64,000 bases of DNA from Pollenia angustigena (GCA_930367215.1 OV884056.1:44640308-44704307); one strand, 5' to 3'. Positions 42,272-55,249 are shown, numbered from the stretch's first letter. Made by a program: numbers and translations. Notes: generated by a model from the letters alone, not told the origin.

Positions 42272-43420
42272 ACCATGGGAGGTAAGACCATAATGGCTTT
42301 ATTGCTCAATTGAATGGGAGATAAAGTCGTAATGGTCTTATTGCCCAATCATTGAGAGGCAAGGTCATATGTAAAATTTTGCGTAGTGAGAGATATAGCC
42401 ATATTTTCCCCCCTCAAATACGAGACAAAGCCATATTTTTCCAGAATATTGTTACGCATGGTGTAAACATTCTGTAAAAGGGAAAAATCCTTAGTTATCA
42501 TTGAAAAAATAACAACTAAGAATTAATATTTTAGGTTCCTAATCACATGTGTGTTATCAGTTACTAGTTATCAATCACACAGCCACGCAGAAAAACTTTA
42601 GTATGCGAAGCCAGATCCAATACTTTGCTTTAGTGTTCCCGGGAAAAGACATTTTTTTATTCTTGTGACGCACGCAGGAAAACTTTATTCAGCGAAGCCA
42701 CCTGCCGCGTCCTACTGGAGGAAAAACCCCCTAAGCGCGGCCGCAGGCCGCCACGCAGAAAAACTTTAGTATGCGAAGCCAGATTTCAATACTTAACTTT
42801 AGTAAAAGGGAAAATCATTACCTCTTAATTATAAAAAAAAGAAAACTATTAATCAATGTAAAATGGAAAAGTTCTTCACAACTGAAATGAGAGATAAAGC
42901 CATTTCCTAATATTACTAATGTGTGCTAAGGCCATGATGACTTTGCCTCCCATTCGAATGAAAAAAAATAATAAAAGGCTTTATCTCTCTTTTGAATGGG
43001 AGATAAAGCAATCAGGGTCTAACCTCCCATGGTTAAAAAGCACCCCCCTTGAAATCTGGCTTCGCATACTAAAGTTTTTCTGCGTGGCTGTGCTTAGGGG
43101 TTTTTTCCTCCAGTCGGACGCGGCAGGTGGCTTCGCTGAATAAAGTTTTCCTGCGTGCGTCACAAGAATAAAAAATTTTTTTCAATGATAACTAAGGATT
43201 TTCCCTTTTACAGAATGTTTACACCATGCATAACAATTTTCTGAAAAAAATGGCTTTATCTCTCATTTGCGAAAAAAATTTGGCAAACATTTCGCAAAAT
43301 TTTAAATATGACCTTACCTCTCAATGATTGGGCAATAAGGCCATTATGGCTTTATCTCCCATTCAATTGAGCAATAATGCCAACAAGGCCTTATCTATCA
43401 TGGTTTTAAAGCACCCCCCC
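42272..43420. mobile_element. foldback-like element v (ACCATGGGAGG arms)
   Basis: Left arm 42272-42520 (ACCATGGGAGGTAAGACC, then GGGAGATAAAGTCG, ATTGCCCAATCATTGAGAGG) is repeated inverted at 43180-43420. A variant of the core unit (CACGCAGAAAAACTTTAGTA, GCGAAGCCAGAT) lies in between, forward and inverted. An inner terminus, AACCTCCCATGGTTAAAAAG then CACCCCCC, is at 43021-43050. No clean target duplication. Confidence 0.65.
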
Positions 43421-43644
43421 ATCAAAACTTACCCTAATACTTTATTTTATGTCATGCCAGTGCCAGACAAAAATTCTGTTCAGAAACATTCATCTACAGT
43501 TCCTGGGAACAGAAGTAAATATTTTTAAAAATTTTACAGAGCCTTTCCTTTTATTTGGTACCAAGTTTGCTAAAAATTATTAAATACTTAATATTAAAAA
43601 AAAAAAAAAATTATTTTAAATAAGTATTCTTGAAAACTATTTAC

Positions 43645-43885
43645 CCTTAAATGTCTACCGTACCATATATGGTACATAACTTATTTCTTTATAATTGAAA
43701 TAAATTAAATGTAAACATAAAATAATGCTTCAAAATAAAGCAGACAGTGTAAAGCTACTTTAATCTACTGTTTTAGCTTGCTTACAATTTATTTTATTTA
43801 TCCGCAAGCTGTTTAAGTGAAGCCTGATTTTAATTCGTGGCGCTGACCTCTTGCATTTAAGGTTAAAGCTCTTTAAAATGTACAA
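43645..43885 (+). repeat. 235-bp direct repeat, copy 1
   Basis: Contains CCGTACCATATATGGTACAT and CTTTAATCTACTGTTTTAGC, and aligns with 46155-46385 in the same orientation at roughly 80 percent identity by eye. Confidence 0.75.
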
Positions 43886-43965
43886 ATATGAAGTTTGACT
43901 ATGTTTTGTCTCTAGATAATTGAATATATAGAGTCATTTCTGCCAAAAAGAAACCCACTGTGTGA

Positions 43966-45317
43966 CTAGGGTTGCCAGTAGGAATGGAATGGCATGGATT
44001 GTCCAGTTTTTTCGGTTTTGTCCAGGTTCCAGCTAAAATGCAATTTGTCCAGTTAAAAAACTTTATTTAATTTGGAAAAATTACTTTTTTTTATTAATTA
44101 TACATATTTATTATTGTTAAGACCAACATCATATACATACTACGAAAAAATTGTTAGTAAAAAATTTCTTGAGAGAGAGGTCCAGTTTTTCAAAAATGCG
44201 ATAAAAATAACGTACAAAACTTATATAAATTGATCTCCTTTGTTAGTCATGTCAACTAGCAATACTTTTTGTGCAAGGACTTTAGGTATTTCTGATAATC
44301 CTTATCCATTCACATGACCAAATAAAGGCTACAATTTTAATAAGACTAAATTTTGATGAAAGTTGCAAAATATTTTAAACATTTTTGCTTACAGCTAAAG
44401 CAATAGAATTCTTAAATTCTTCAAATAACAGTACAAAACAAATATATATGTGGCTAAACCAAAAGTTATTAGCCATGTTCGGGAAATCGAATTCGAGTGA
44501 AATCAAAATCGAACAAACTTTAAAAACGATCCAGTGTTTAAAGTTCATTAAATAATTTTGTTTTATATACTTCATACTATGAGTACAGCTTATCTTCATT
44601 AGAACTTATCTTAAAATAAAAAAAAAACAAAAATTTAACTGGAAATCTCCATTGATGTCAATTCCATTCGATCCATAACATGGCTGTATAGATATGTACT
44701 TTATTATTTGGTTTAATTTTATATACCGCAACCACGTAACTCTATTTTTACCGATTTTTTTGTTTTAACCGGAAAAGTAATCATTAAATACCGCCTTACA
44801 ATTTTGCAACTTTTTTGTTTGGCGGAATATCGGAAATTTTCCTAATTTTTGGATTATAAAAGAATATATAGCAAAAAGTTTAAAATATTTGGTAAAACAA
44901 AAGTATTTTGTCTCTCCTGAAAAGAAGTTGTTTTTGAGTTACGAGGTTGCGGAAGAAAATCATCGATATACCAAGTTGAATTTGTATATACGGTGGCAGC
45001 AATACTACAACAAAACAAAAACCACAGAAACAGCAGATGTTTACGGCTCGAAAAAAACCAAAACAAATTGGTTCCAACTGTCAAAGTCAGCAGGCTTTTC
45101 GCTGCCACTTGTAGTGAATTCGCCCTGATTATAATTTTGTAATGTGATATCAGACTGAATTTTAAGTGTTTTTTTTAATGCAAAATAAAATCTGAAGTAA
45201 AATTTTATTTTTTCTTATAGTTAAGTGCTTTTTCAAATTGTCCAGTTATTTTTTCAAAATCCAGGTGAATTTTTTCTATTGTCCTGTTATTTGACTTTTG
45301 GTATAGTGCAACCCTAA
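43966..45317. mobile_element. hAT-like element with TTGTCCAG repeats
   Basis: Ends CTAGGGTTGCCAGTAGG and the inverse of TTAGGGTTGCAC, flanks CTGTGTGA (43958-43965) and CTGTGTGG (45318-45325), seven of eight matching. TGTCCAGTT recurs near both ends. Holds a segment near 44990-45115 related to 17794-17892. Confidence 0.7.
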
Positions 45318-45353
45318 CTGTGTGGGTATTTTTGGAATTGAAATATTCAAAAC

Positions 45354-45799
45354 AGTGTAAATTGGATAATCCGGAATATTCGGTAATCCGGACAGAATTT
45401 TGCAGCTCATTGCGTATTCTATAATCCGGGTTGATTGCAACACTATAATCCGGATTGAATAACACCCGTTTTTATTTATTTTTTTTTATTCAAATCACAG
45501 CATGCTTTGAAAAATACAGTCATTGCGTATTCTATAATCCGGATTGGTTGCAACTCTATAGTCCGGATTGAATAACACTTTGTCAAACGAAATTAATATT
45601 ATTTATTGTTAAGTATATGGATGCAAATGTGTATTTTTTTTTTAACTGAACTGTACAATTTATATTAATGTTTTTATGTTTAATTTTGCTATGAATTATT
45701 ATAATTTTTAATAAATACATACATTCGGTAATCCGGATAATTCGCTACTCCGGATTGGGGTCTGCAATCAATTATCCGGATTATCGAATTTTTACTGTA
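45354..45799. mobile_element. pogo/Tigger-like MITE
   Basis: Ends CAGTGTAAATTGGATAATCC and the inverse of CAGTAAAAATTCGATAATCC; TA follows the right end. Filled with AATCCGGATT repeats. No transposase. Confidence 0.65.
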
Positions 45800-46154
45800 T
45801 TTGTTTGCCTGTTGCTAAAAAAACTAAATATTTGACATACGGAAAAGTGTTGGGAGAATTTTTTTTGCTTGTAGGAAAAAAAGGGATTTTTTTAAAAAAC
45901 GTAGGGATTTCTGAAATCTCTACTGGCATCACTGATTACACCAGTCAAGTGCCGCCACTTGACTTCTTTCTGCCCTAAACAAGGTTTTCTCGGCTTTGCT
46001 ACACCATCACATGGGACAATTTTTCTGATTTTTTTTGGTGGTATTAAACGATGCATTTTCCTTTACAAAATAGTAATCGACCAATATCTTAATTTTGGAT
46101 TTGTTGTTGCTTGGCTGGTTTTTGAAATAATCGATTCAATTGCACAATGTAAAA

Positions 46155-46385
46155 TACATTAACTCTTAAATGCATACCGTACCATATATGGTACATTACT
46201 TATTAAATTATTCAATTAAATTAAATATAAACATAAAAAAATGCTTCAAAATAAAACAGACAGTGTAACTGTACTTTAATCTACTGTTTCAGCTTGGTTA
46301 CAATTTATTTTATTGATCCGCAAGATGATTATAATTCATGGTGCTGACCTCATGAATTTAAGGTCTAAAGCGTTAAATGCTTAGA
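46155..46385 (+). repeat. 235-bp direct repeat, copy 2
   Basis: Partner of 43645-43885. Both the CCATATATGG palindrome and the CTGACCTC block are kept; flanks differ. Confidence 0.75.
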
Positions 46386-46463
46386 ACCTGTGTGCACATA
46401 AGCGATTAATACTATATTCTCTTAAGCTAAGTTAATGGTTAAATGCAACAATAAAGTTCTGTC

Positions 46464-46495
<32 letters not shown>

Positions 46496-46551
46496 TCCAT
46501 ATCTCAGCTATTTTTTAAGAGATGCTGCTGAACTTCAATAGTTACTGAAAC

Positions 46552-47535
46552 CAGGGTTACCGTTGGAAATTTTCGAAAAGGGTCACAAAAAGGGTATTTT
46601 CCAGAAAAAGGGGTCAAAAAAGGGTATTTCAATAAAAAAAGGGTCAAGTTATTTATTAGCAGTATTTCCCATTTTAATGAACATAATAAGATCAAGTTTT
46701 TTTATAAGCAAACAAACAAATAATATTTCAGGTAGGAAGAGCTCAAAAAACTTAATTTTTTTATGGAATGCTCTGTCCTATTTTAAACAAATGTTTATTC
46801 TTTATCATTATACAAAGCTAATTTTTTAATATATTTTATGTAATTTTCCGATTTAGTGATGTCAAAAAATTTTAGTGTTTGTCGATTAAAGCGATTTTTT
46901 CCTGTAAGTGTCTTTAAGTAAAGCTTTTACGATTTTTAATAAATATAAGACTTTGCTATCATACCGCTGTTACCAAATATATGGGAATTTCCGCAAATTT
47001 AGCAATTTTTTCTTGTTTTCATTCCTGTTAGGGCACTCTCAACACTGTCGATTCAAAAGAAGCAAAAAGTTCAATACCTTTTGCCATTATTATGGGCGAA
47101 TTTTTTTAATAAAACATGCTACTCTTTAAGAGAACAAAACACCAAATTGCATTTTTTTAATAAAATGTCAAATTTTTGTTTTGAAAAGAAACCACCGTAA
47201 AAAATAACAAATATGTATATGAGTTATGTTTGCTATTAGAGAAATTGTACTTTACTATCAAAAATCAAGGAGAAGAAAGCATGGAATTGTAAGTTTATAC
47301 TTTGAATCTCTTCCATATCAAGCAAGGCTTATTTCGAAAACATTTGTTTAGCACTTCTGTTCCGCAGTGTTGACAAAAAACAAAATGTTAGAGCTATTTC
47401 CATAAAAGGGTCAAAAAGTGTCACAAAATAAGTGATAATGATACAAAAGTATAATTTAAAAAAAGGGTCATAAAAGGTATCAACACCGTCGAAAAAGGGT
47501 CAAATTGATACTTTAGTATCACAACGGTAACGCTG
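46552..47535. mobile_element. hAT element with AAAAGGGTCA repeats
   Basis: Ends CAGGGTTACCGTTGGAAATT and the inverse of CAGCGTTACCGTTGTGATAC; exact ACTGAAAC on both sides (46544-46551, 47536-47543). A poly(A) run of about 28 lies just upstream at 46464-46491. Non-coding. Confidence 0.9.
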
Positions 47536-47879
47536 ACTGAAACTATATATGACAGAAATATAAAACCACCAAGTCTCCAACTGATCTAGGGTCTGTGGAA
47601 ACCACATTTTTAATAACTCTACTACTTATAGGGATTCAGAGTATACGATTATATACTCTATTGGGTATGATCAATATTTTAGAAATTACTAACGAAACAA
47701 AGAAACCTACTTACCACCTGTGGTGGAGGGTATACAAAATATCAAAATGCTATAATAGTTTTGATAGCTTTGGACAGCATGTCAGAAATATATTTGAATA
47801 TCCAGGTATAATAAAAAACGTCAGTTATTTAAATTGAATACAACTAATTGACAGTACTACGAGTAATTAGTTTTAATTA

Positions 47880-48668
47880 TACCCACACCACCAAGAGGAG
47901 AAGGTATGATGCGTTTGTGCTAATGTATGTAACACATAAAAATATTGGCTCTAGACACGCCTTTTAGTATAGCGATCGACTTAGAATCACTATCACAACG
48001 ATGTTCGTCTGACCATGCAACCTTCTATGCAAAGTACAAGTCGCAATTTGAACATAATTAAAGGAATTTTGGTATAAACTTTTATATTGTCATAAGAACG
48101 AATGGCGAGAATCGTTCCACATACAAACTTCTTTTCGAAATACTCTTCGCTCCCATTACCTATCTTATTCATTCCAATTATGTATAGAAAATACCTGATT
48201 ATGTTTTGTCCAAAAATATCTTATTTCAATGTTTATCGTCTAACCAAATTTGTTTGTAAATCGGCCCATATTTGATCATACGAACACCACTCCCTAAAAC
48301 AGCGCTTAATGCCATAACATCCTTCAATTGTTGGTATTGAAATAAAATATGGCAGCGATAACTTTTACAATTGCTACTAAGTTTTGTTAAAATTTTGTAC
48401 TGGTAGGTCAAAAATGAACTATAGGTCTTTTAAAAGCCCTCTCACCAAAATCTCTTTAAGACGATTTAATTTCATATAGAAGTTGATAGAAAATATTCGG
48501 CACAAAGAACTCTTGTATGAATTTTAACCTCTAAACATAATTGTATTTTACCGGGTCCATATTTGGCCATGGCTCCCAAATAGAGTAAAGTCTTGAAAAA
48601 TTGAGTTTGTATTATGTGGTGAAGGGTATCAAATGTTCGGGCATGACCGACTATACTTTCATGCCTGT
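47880..48668 (+). repeat. interspersed repeat G, copy 2
   Basis: Degenerate approximately 120-bp units, ACGATGTTCGTCTGACCATG, ending TTCGGGCATGACCGACTATA then CTTTCATGCCTG. A related fragment lies at 48860-49000. Confidence 0.5.
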
Positions 48669-49019
48669 TTTCAATAGACTCTGTACATTATGAATATTTG
48701 TAATTAAAAAAAGTTTTATAATTGCAGATATTTAAAACCGTTTGTAATTAAATAATTAACAAGAAATGAAATTGTATTAAATTAGTGGTTTTAAATTGAA
48801 AAATAATATATTACTTTTTAATTAATTAATTGCACAAATATCAAATTAAAAAAAATCGGCCATTAAAGAGAGGTCAGCTAGGACCGACTATCTGACAAAA
48901 CAATATAAAATTTCCATGCATATACAACCTGTAAAAAACATATCTTAGTTTCAAAATACAGACTAATGGACGAACGGACATCGCTAGATCGTCCTAGACT
49001 GGCGTTTTTATTAAATTTT

Positions 49020-49821
49020 TGCTAAAAAAAATAGGCATTAAGACACATTTCTGAAAAAAGCTATAATGTTTTCATTATGTGCCTTGAACTCCATCATGCG
49101 AGAATAAGATATTATAATAATATAATACATATAAAAACATTTGTGAATCACTGCATTTAAAGTGCAACAGCTTTTGTATAACTGTTAACTGGATTACCTT
49201 CAATTTGGTGCTACATATATATAGTTTTCAAGTTCATTAATTTTTATGCCAATACGAAATTTAATATGACTGAGATAAAAGTAGACATTTTAAAACAAAC
49301 AAGCAATTACAGTGGGCCAAATGTATAAAATTTAAAGAGTTAATTTTTTTTTTAAATTTTATCGTTTTTATCGTTACAATGTCCTCTACGTGAGGGTGTG
49401 AAGATTGACTTCACAGCAGAATTTCAACGAAATGTTTTTATTGTATTCTTGACAGTAAAAGAGGGTTTTGCCTCTTAAGAACCTTTATTAAACTAAGTTT
49501 GGATGATTCTTTAACCTCCATAATTTTTGTGTTAATTTTTTCAAAAAACAGTTTGTTTTAAAAGAAATTTCTTGGCACGTTCAAAAATTTAACATTTGGG
49601 GGAAGGATCCGAGATTGCATAAGTGGCGCCTAGAATTTGATGTCGGATTAAAAAGTAACCAAAGTCAAAAATTAAGCCATTCAAATCAATCAATCAACAA
49701 CGATATGCGATATGATGAGATCGGACGCTAAATAGCAGTTCTATATACATATAAAAACAAAAAGATTTGTATTTGGAGGCGTGGCAAAAAAATTTTGTTT
49801 CCTGTTTTAGAAACTTTAATG
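49020..49821. other. AT-rich stretch, nothing recognised
   Basis: No supported frame or paired ends left of the foldback element at 49831. Confidence 0.4.
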
Positions 49822-49830
49822 TCATCTTTC

Positions 49831-50988
49831 GGCGGTGCGCAAAATGACCCCAGGAAATATGGCCCCAAAAGGAAAATGAAAAACGGCCCCAAAATTTTAC
49901 ATGAGACACAACAACACGTAATTTTGGCGCAATTTTTTTTGTTTTTTTTGGGGTAATTTTTCATTTTTTCGTTAGCTTGTTTTTGCATTTTAAGTGGAAT
50001 GAAAAATGACCCCAATATCAAGGATTGAAAAATGGCCCCAAATAAAATCACAATTTTTACTTTGGGGCTATTTTTCGTCTACTAATAAAAAATGCAAATT
50101 TTAAGAAATAAAAAATCACCGCAAACATTTTTACACAAATTTTATAAAATTCTACGTAAAAGTTTCTAGGGATAACATAAAAAACCCGAATTCTTATACC
50201 AAAGTAGAGAAAATCCTTGCCGGTTATGCAAAGATGCTTTAGTTAGCGAAGCCGATGTTTGTTATACCATAGAGGAAAAAATCTTTGAGCCCGGCCGAAG
50301 GCCGGCTATTACGAGAAGAGTTCGTTATACCATAGAAAAGAAAATCCTTGCGCCCGTCCGAAGGCCGGCTATGTAGTGAAGCTTTAGTGAGCGAAGCCAG
50401 TGTTCGTTATACCAAAGAGAAGAAAGTCCTTTCACCCGGGCGAAGGCCGGCTATACAGAGAAGCTTTAGTTAGCGAAGCCAGTGTTCGTTATACCATAGA
50501 GAAAAAAATCGTTGCGCCCGGCCGAAGGCCGGCTATAACGTAGAGCTTTAGTAAGCAAAGCCAGTGTTCGTTATACCATAGAGAAAAAAATCCTTGTGCA
50601 TGGCCGAAAGCCCAACCGTGCTATCAATCGTACGATTTTTAAAACCAAAACTGTATAATTATCCGGATTTTGAAATCGGGATTCTAAATTTGGGATTTTT
50701 AGTTTTGGGCATATGAACTCAACCGAAAATGTTTAATGTCACTTTCTTTGTGTTCTTTTTTGGGGTTAAAATTCATTATAAATTTTGAGGTGATTTTTCA
50801 TAATGAAGAATAACCCCAAATTTAGGGTCATATTTCATTTTATTTTTAGGGTTATTTTTCATTTTTTTGGGGTTATTTTTCATTAAAAAAATGGGGCCTA
50901 TTGCATTATGAAAAATAGCCCCAAATTTGGGGTCAATTTTCATATATTTTTTGGGGCCTTATTTCCTGGGACCATATTTCGCAGCGCC
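49831..50988. mobile_element. foldback/Mutator-like element iv (GGCGGTGCG arms)
   Basis: Ends GGCGGTGCGCAAAATGACCC and the inverse of GGCGCTGCGAAATATGGTCC; exact 9-bp TCATCTTTC on both sides (49822-49830, 50989-50997). Arms are made of AAAAATGGCCCCAAA-type repeats. Contains the core array 50205-50620, here in one orientation only. Confidence 0.9.
50205..50620 (-). repeat. core hairpin-unit array in element iv
   Basis: Five units of GGCCGAAGGCCGGCTA, AGCTTTAGTTAGCGAAGCC, GTTATACCATAGAGAA, all inverted relative to the first half of the array at 33305. Confidence 0.85.
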
Positions 50989-51029
50989 TCATCTTTCATT
51001 CTAGGGGGTGATTTGTTCAATTTGTTTCC

Positions 51030-52012
51030 AACTTAGTGTTATATTCGGCTATGCCGAATCTTATTTGTACACCCTTCACCAAGGTCCGATTAAAACAGAA
51101 AGCTTCGTATATAAATACGTTCTTAAGATATAAATAACCAATTTGATGCCACGGCTTCTTGGGCAATCCCGCCCACATTTTGCCTACTATGATGCTTGTA
51201 CCTCATTTAAAAACTTTGACTCTTGCACATTCTCCAGACATAAATAAATCTTTTTACGTAGGGTACCACGCCCACTTTTCTTATCCCTCTAATTTTTTAG
51301 AGAGGTTGTGAATTGATAACCCAGCTATTTCCACCAAATTTGGACAATTTTTCCCTTACCGTTCTTTATATATAAATAAATCTACTTTGTGCCACGCCCA
51401 GTTATCCAATCCCGCCCACATTTTTTCGGATGTTGTGTATTGATAACCAAGATGCTTGTACCTTATTTGGAAACTTTGGCTCTTGCCATTCTCCAGATAT
51501 ACAGGAATCTTTAATGTCTGTACGGAAAGTTCCACGCCCACTACGAGGTTGTGCATGGATAATCCAGCTATGTGTACCAAATTTGGAAATTTTTTTTCTA
51601 ACCGTTCCTTATATATAAATAAAGTTACTTTGTGCCACGCCCAGTTATTCGCTCCCGCCCACATTTTGTCGGATGTTGTGTACTTAATAATTTGGAAACT
51701 TTTTCCGTTCTCCAAATATAGAGAAAAACAGACAGACAACGTTAAATCAACTGCTTTGTACATTTATGCATTTGTAATCTCTAAAAAACGCGGAAAAAGC
51801 AACAAAAAAGAAGTAAAAAAACAACAATTCGGAAGGAAATAATTCCCAATTTCTATTTGAAAAAAATTTAGGTAATCGTGTTTTTTTTTGGCTTATTTCA
51901 CAGCCATTTACGGGCCGATCTGGAGTATAGATGACATAAATATATAACACCCCATCATATCTGGGTTCTTGGAAATCTAAATTTCAATACAGACAGAAGC
52001 ACAGACGGACAT
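51030..52012 (-). repeat. interspersed repeat E, copy 5, split by element ii
   Basis: Starts AGTGTTATATTCGGCTATGC and runs through several CCACGCCCA units to a reversed GACAGACAGAC run. Element ii inserted in or just past its end at 52022. Confidence 0.65.
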
Positions 52013-52021
52013 TGTTAAATC

Positions 52022-52932
52022 GGTGGGGTGTCACAAGGCCATAGGACATAAAGCCATAATGGCTTTATGTCTCAATTCAAACGGACATAAAGCCATAATT
52101 TTGATATGGCCTTAAGTCTCATATCAATTTTAGTGGAATGGGACATAAAGCCATTATGGTTTTATGTCCCATTTGATGTTTTGCGTTACAAATGCTTATA
52201 GGTGGGGTGTCACAAGGCCATAGGACATAAAGCCATAACGGCTTTATGTCTCAATTCAAACGGACATAAAGCCATAATTTTGATATGGCCTTAAGTCTCA
52301 TATCAATTTTAGTAGAATGGGACATAAAGCCATTATGATTTTATGTCCCATTTGATGTTTTGCGTTACAAATGCTTATATGGTATAACAAAGACCGGATT
52401 CACTAACTAAAGCTTCCCTGTATAGCCGGCCTTCGGCCGGGCGCATGGATTTTTCCTCTATGGTATAACAAAGACCGGCTTCGCTAACTAAAGCTTCTCT
52501 GCATAGCCGGCTTCGGCCGGGTGCAAGGATTTTTTCCTCCATGGTATAACAAACACCGGCTTCGCTTACTAAAGCTTCTCTGTATAGCCGGCCTTTGGAC
52601 GGGCGCAAGAATTTTCTCCTTTATGGTATAACAAGGCCGAATACGCAGAGAAGCTTTAGTTAGCGAAGCTGGTGTTTGTTATACCATAGAGGAGAAAACC
52701 CTCTCGCCCGGCCGAAGGCCGGCTATGAAGAGAAACTTTAGTTAGCGAAGCCGGTTTTTTTATACCATAGAGGAGAAAATCAAAAATATGGCTTTATGTC
52801 TCATTTTTCGGAAGAAATTTATGGCGTTAAGACCCATTATATTGAGACTAAATGGCATATGCCCTTATGTCTCAATGGAATGGGACTTCACGCCATATGG
52901 CTTTATGTCCTATGGCCTTGTGACACTCCACC
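52022..52932. mobile_element. foldback/Mutator-like element ii (GGTGGGGTGTC arms)
   Basis: Ends GGTGGGGTGTCACAAGGCCA and the inverse of GGTGGAGTGTCACAAGGCCA; exact 9-bp TGTTAAATC on both sides (52013-52021, 52933-52941). The left arm (179 bp) is tandemly duplicated, with the second copy starting at 52201. Arms contain ATAAAGCCATAATGGCTTTA. Core array inside. Confidence 0.92.
52378..52790. repeat. core hairpin-unit array in element ii
   Basis: Three forward units to about 52630 and two inverted units after it, same unit as in elements i, iii and iv. Confidence 0.85.
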
Positions 52933-53204
52933 TGTTAAATCTATAATAAGAGATTAACAAAATATATTAACTGCTTACGCTTTTTTTTCAATATTTTTAC
53001 TACAAAAGAACGCTTTTCATATAAGCCATAAAAATCGTTCTCTTTTGCAAAAACTCTGCACAACTTGGGGGAAAAATTATGTTTTATAGCCTCCAGACAC
53101 TTGCATAGATTTTAGTGGAACACATGGAAGGTGTGGAAAATGTGAAACATGTTTGCACACTTGAAAAATCTACAATCCATTAAAAATGTCACTAAAAAAC
53201 CATT

Positions 53205-54102
53205 TTTATACCCTTCACCACAGGTGTAAAAGGGTATATATAAGTTTGTCATAACGTTTGTAATTTCCACAATATTGATTTTAGACCCCATAAAGTATAT
53301 ATATTCTGGGTCCATATGAGAAGAGAAGTTGATTTAACGATGTCCGTCTGTCCGTCTGTCCGTCTGTCCGTCTTACGTTTGATATGTGTTTTCCGGATAA
53401 TCCAGACATGATAGCGGCTAGGTTGTTTTACATTTATGTCACATATAGTCCACCATTTCTTGCTATTGAAATTCAGCAAGATCGGTCCACAAATGGCTGA
53501 GATATGATCAAAAAACCACGACTGCCTCTAATTTTTTCCAAAAATCCCTTGTTGTTGTTGTATTTTTATTGCTTTTTTCTGTATATCTAGAGAACGGTAA
53601 GAGCCAAAGTTTCCAAATTGGGTACACACATTTTGGTTGTCAATACACACCACCCTACAAAATGTGGGCGGGATGGGAGAAGTGGGCGTGGTACCTCCCG
53701 TACAAAAAAAAGTAAAAATTGTATAAAAACCTTAATTTTAGGGCTGTCATATGTCCTATGGATATGACTTATATACCAAAATATCGGAAATTTTTAGTAG
53801 AACATATTTTATAAAGAACTCGGGAAAATCGGTTCAGATACAAAAAAGTTATGACCAAAATAATTTTTTTTTTTTTTAAATACCAATTTTCGGTAGCCAT
53901 GGATCTTCCCGAGTCCAAGTTTTATAACACAAATAAATGGTAAATTTCTTGCTAAACACGTCGGTATATAAATCTGTCAAATCGGTTAAAAAATGGCTGA
54001 GTTATAATCAAAATACTGAAATCCCAAAAGTTACTCTTTTTATTTATAATTAAGTTTGTTTTTTTTATAATTAAGTTTGCTTAAATATATGTACACATAT
54101 GT

Positions 54103-54141
<39 letters not shown>

Positions 54142-55246
54142 TAAAAGCCAATTTAATGGAAATGTTATTTTTAAGCACGTTGGTATATAAATCTGCCAAA
54201 TCGGTTAAAAATGGTTAAGTTATGTGCAAAATACTCCAAAAAAGGACTAAAAACATTAACATTTTTATAAAAACTAAAATTTTACAGCTGTATTATGACC
54301 TATTCATACGTTTTAAAAATTGTATAAAAACCTAAATTTTAGGGCTGTCATATGTCCTATGGAAATGACTTATATACCAAAATATCGGAAATTTTAAGTA
54401 GAACATATTTTATAAAGAACTCGGGAAAACCGGTTTTTTTTTAAATACCCATTTTCGGTAGCCATGGATCTTCCCGAGTCCAAGTTTTATAACACAAATA
54501 AATGGTAAATTTCTTGCTAAACACGTCGGTATATAAATCTGTCAAATCGGTTAAAAAATGGCTGAGTTATAATCAAAATACTGAAATCCCAAAAGTTACT
54601 CTTTTTTATAATTAAGTTTGCTTAAATATATGTACAAATATGTAGGTATATATATATATGCCTATAAGCCAATTTAATGGAAATATTATTTTTAAGCACA
54701 TTGGTATATAAATCTGCCAAATCGGTTAAAAATGGTTAAGTTATGTGCAAAATACTCCAAAAAAGGACTAAAAACATTAACATTTTTATAAAAACTAAAA
54801 TTTTAGAGCTGTATTATGACCTATTCATACGTTTTAGATATCAAAATATCGGAAATCTTTAGAAAAACTCGGAATATCGGTAAAAAAAAAAGTAATGTCA
54901 AAAATATAGTTTTTTTTTAATACCTATTTTCGTGAACCATAGAACTTCCCGACTACAAGTTTTATCACCAAAGTAAATGGTAATTTTATACTTTAAGATG
55001 TCGGCATGACCAAATACTGAAATTCGATCAAAACTTAACGTGCTATATATTAATTAAACTTTTAATATATTTAATATCACGCAATCATGTGCAAATAATT
55101 AAATAAAACTAAACGATATATATTTTATAAATATACATGTATATATACATGTATTTAAATATATATATAAACTTCTGTTCTTTCCAAACCATGGTGAAGG
55201 GTATATAAGATTCGGCATAGCCGAATATAGCACTCTTACTTGTTTT
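53205..55246 (+). repeat. interspersed repeat E, copy 6, longest copy
   Basis: Starts ACCCTTCACCACAGGTGTAA, has four GTCCGTCT runs at 53342-53374, then three to four approximately 500-bp units, one carrying a (TA) microsatellite (54101-54137). It ends AAGATTCGGCATAGCCGAAT then ATAGCACTCTTACTTGT. Both apparent ends are present. Confidence 0.75.
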
Positions 55247-55249
55247 TAA

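Noticed and set aside
47595..47837. 80-codon frame METTFLITLLLIG
   Set aside because: No motif, AT-driven composition, adjacent to degenerate repeat G.
54101..54137. (TA)n run as a regulatory site
   Set aside because: Simple microsatellite within repeat E.
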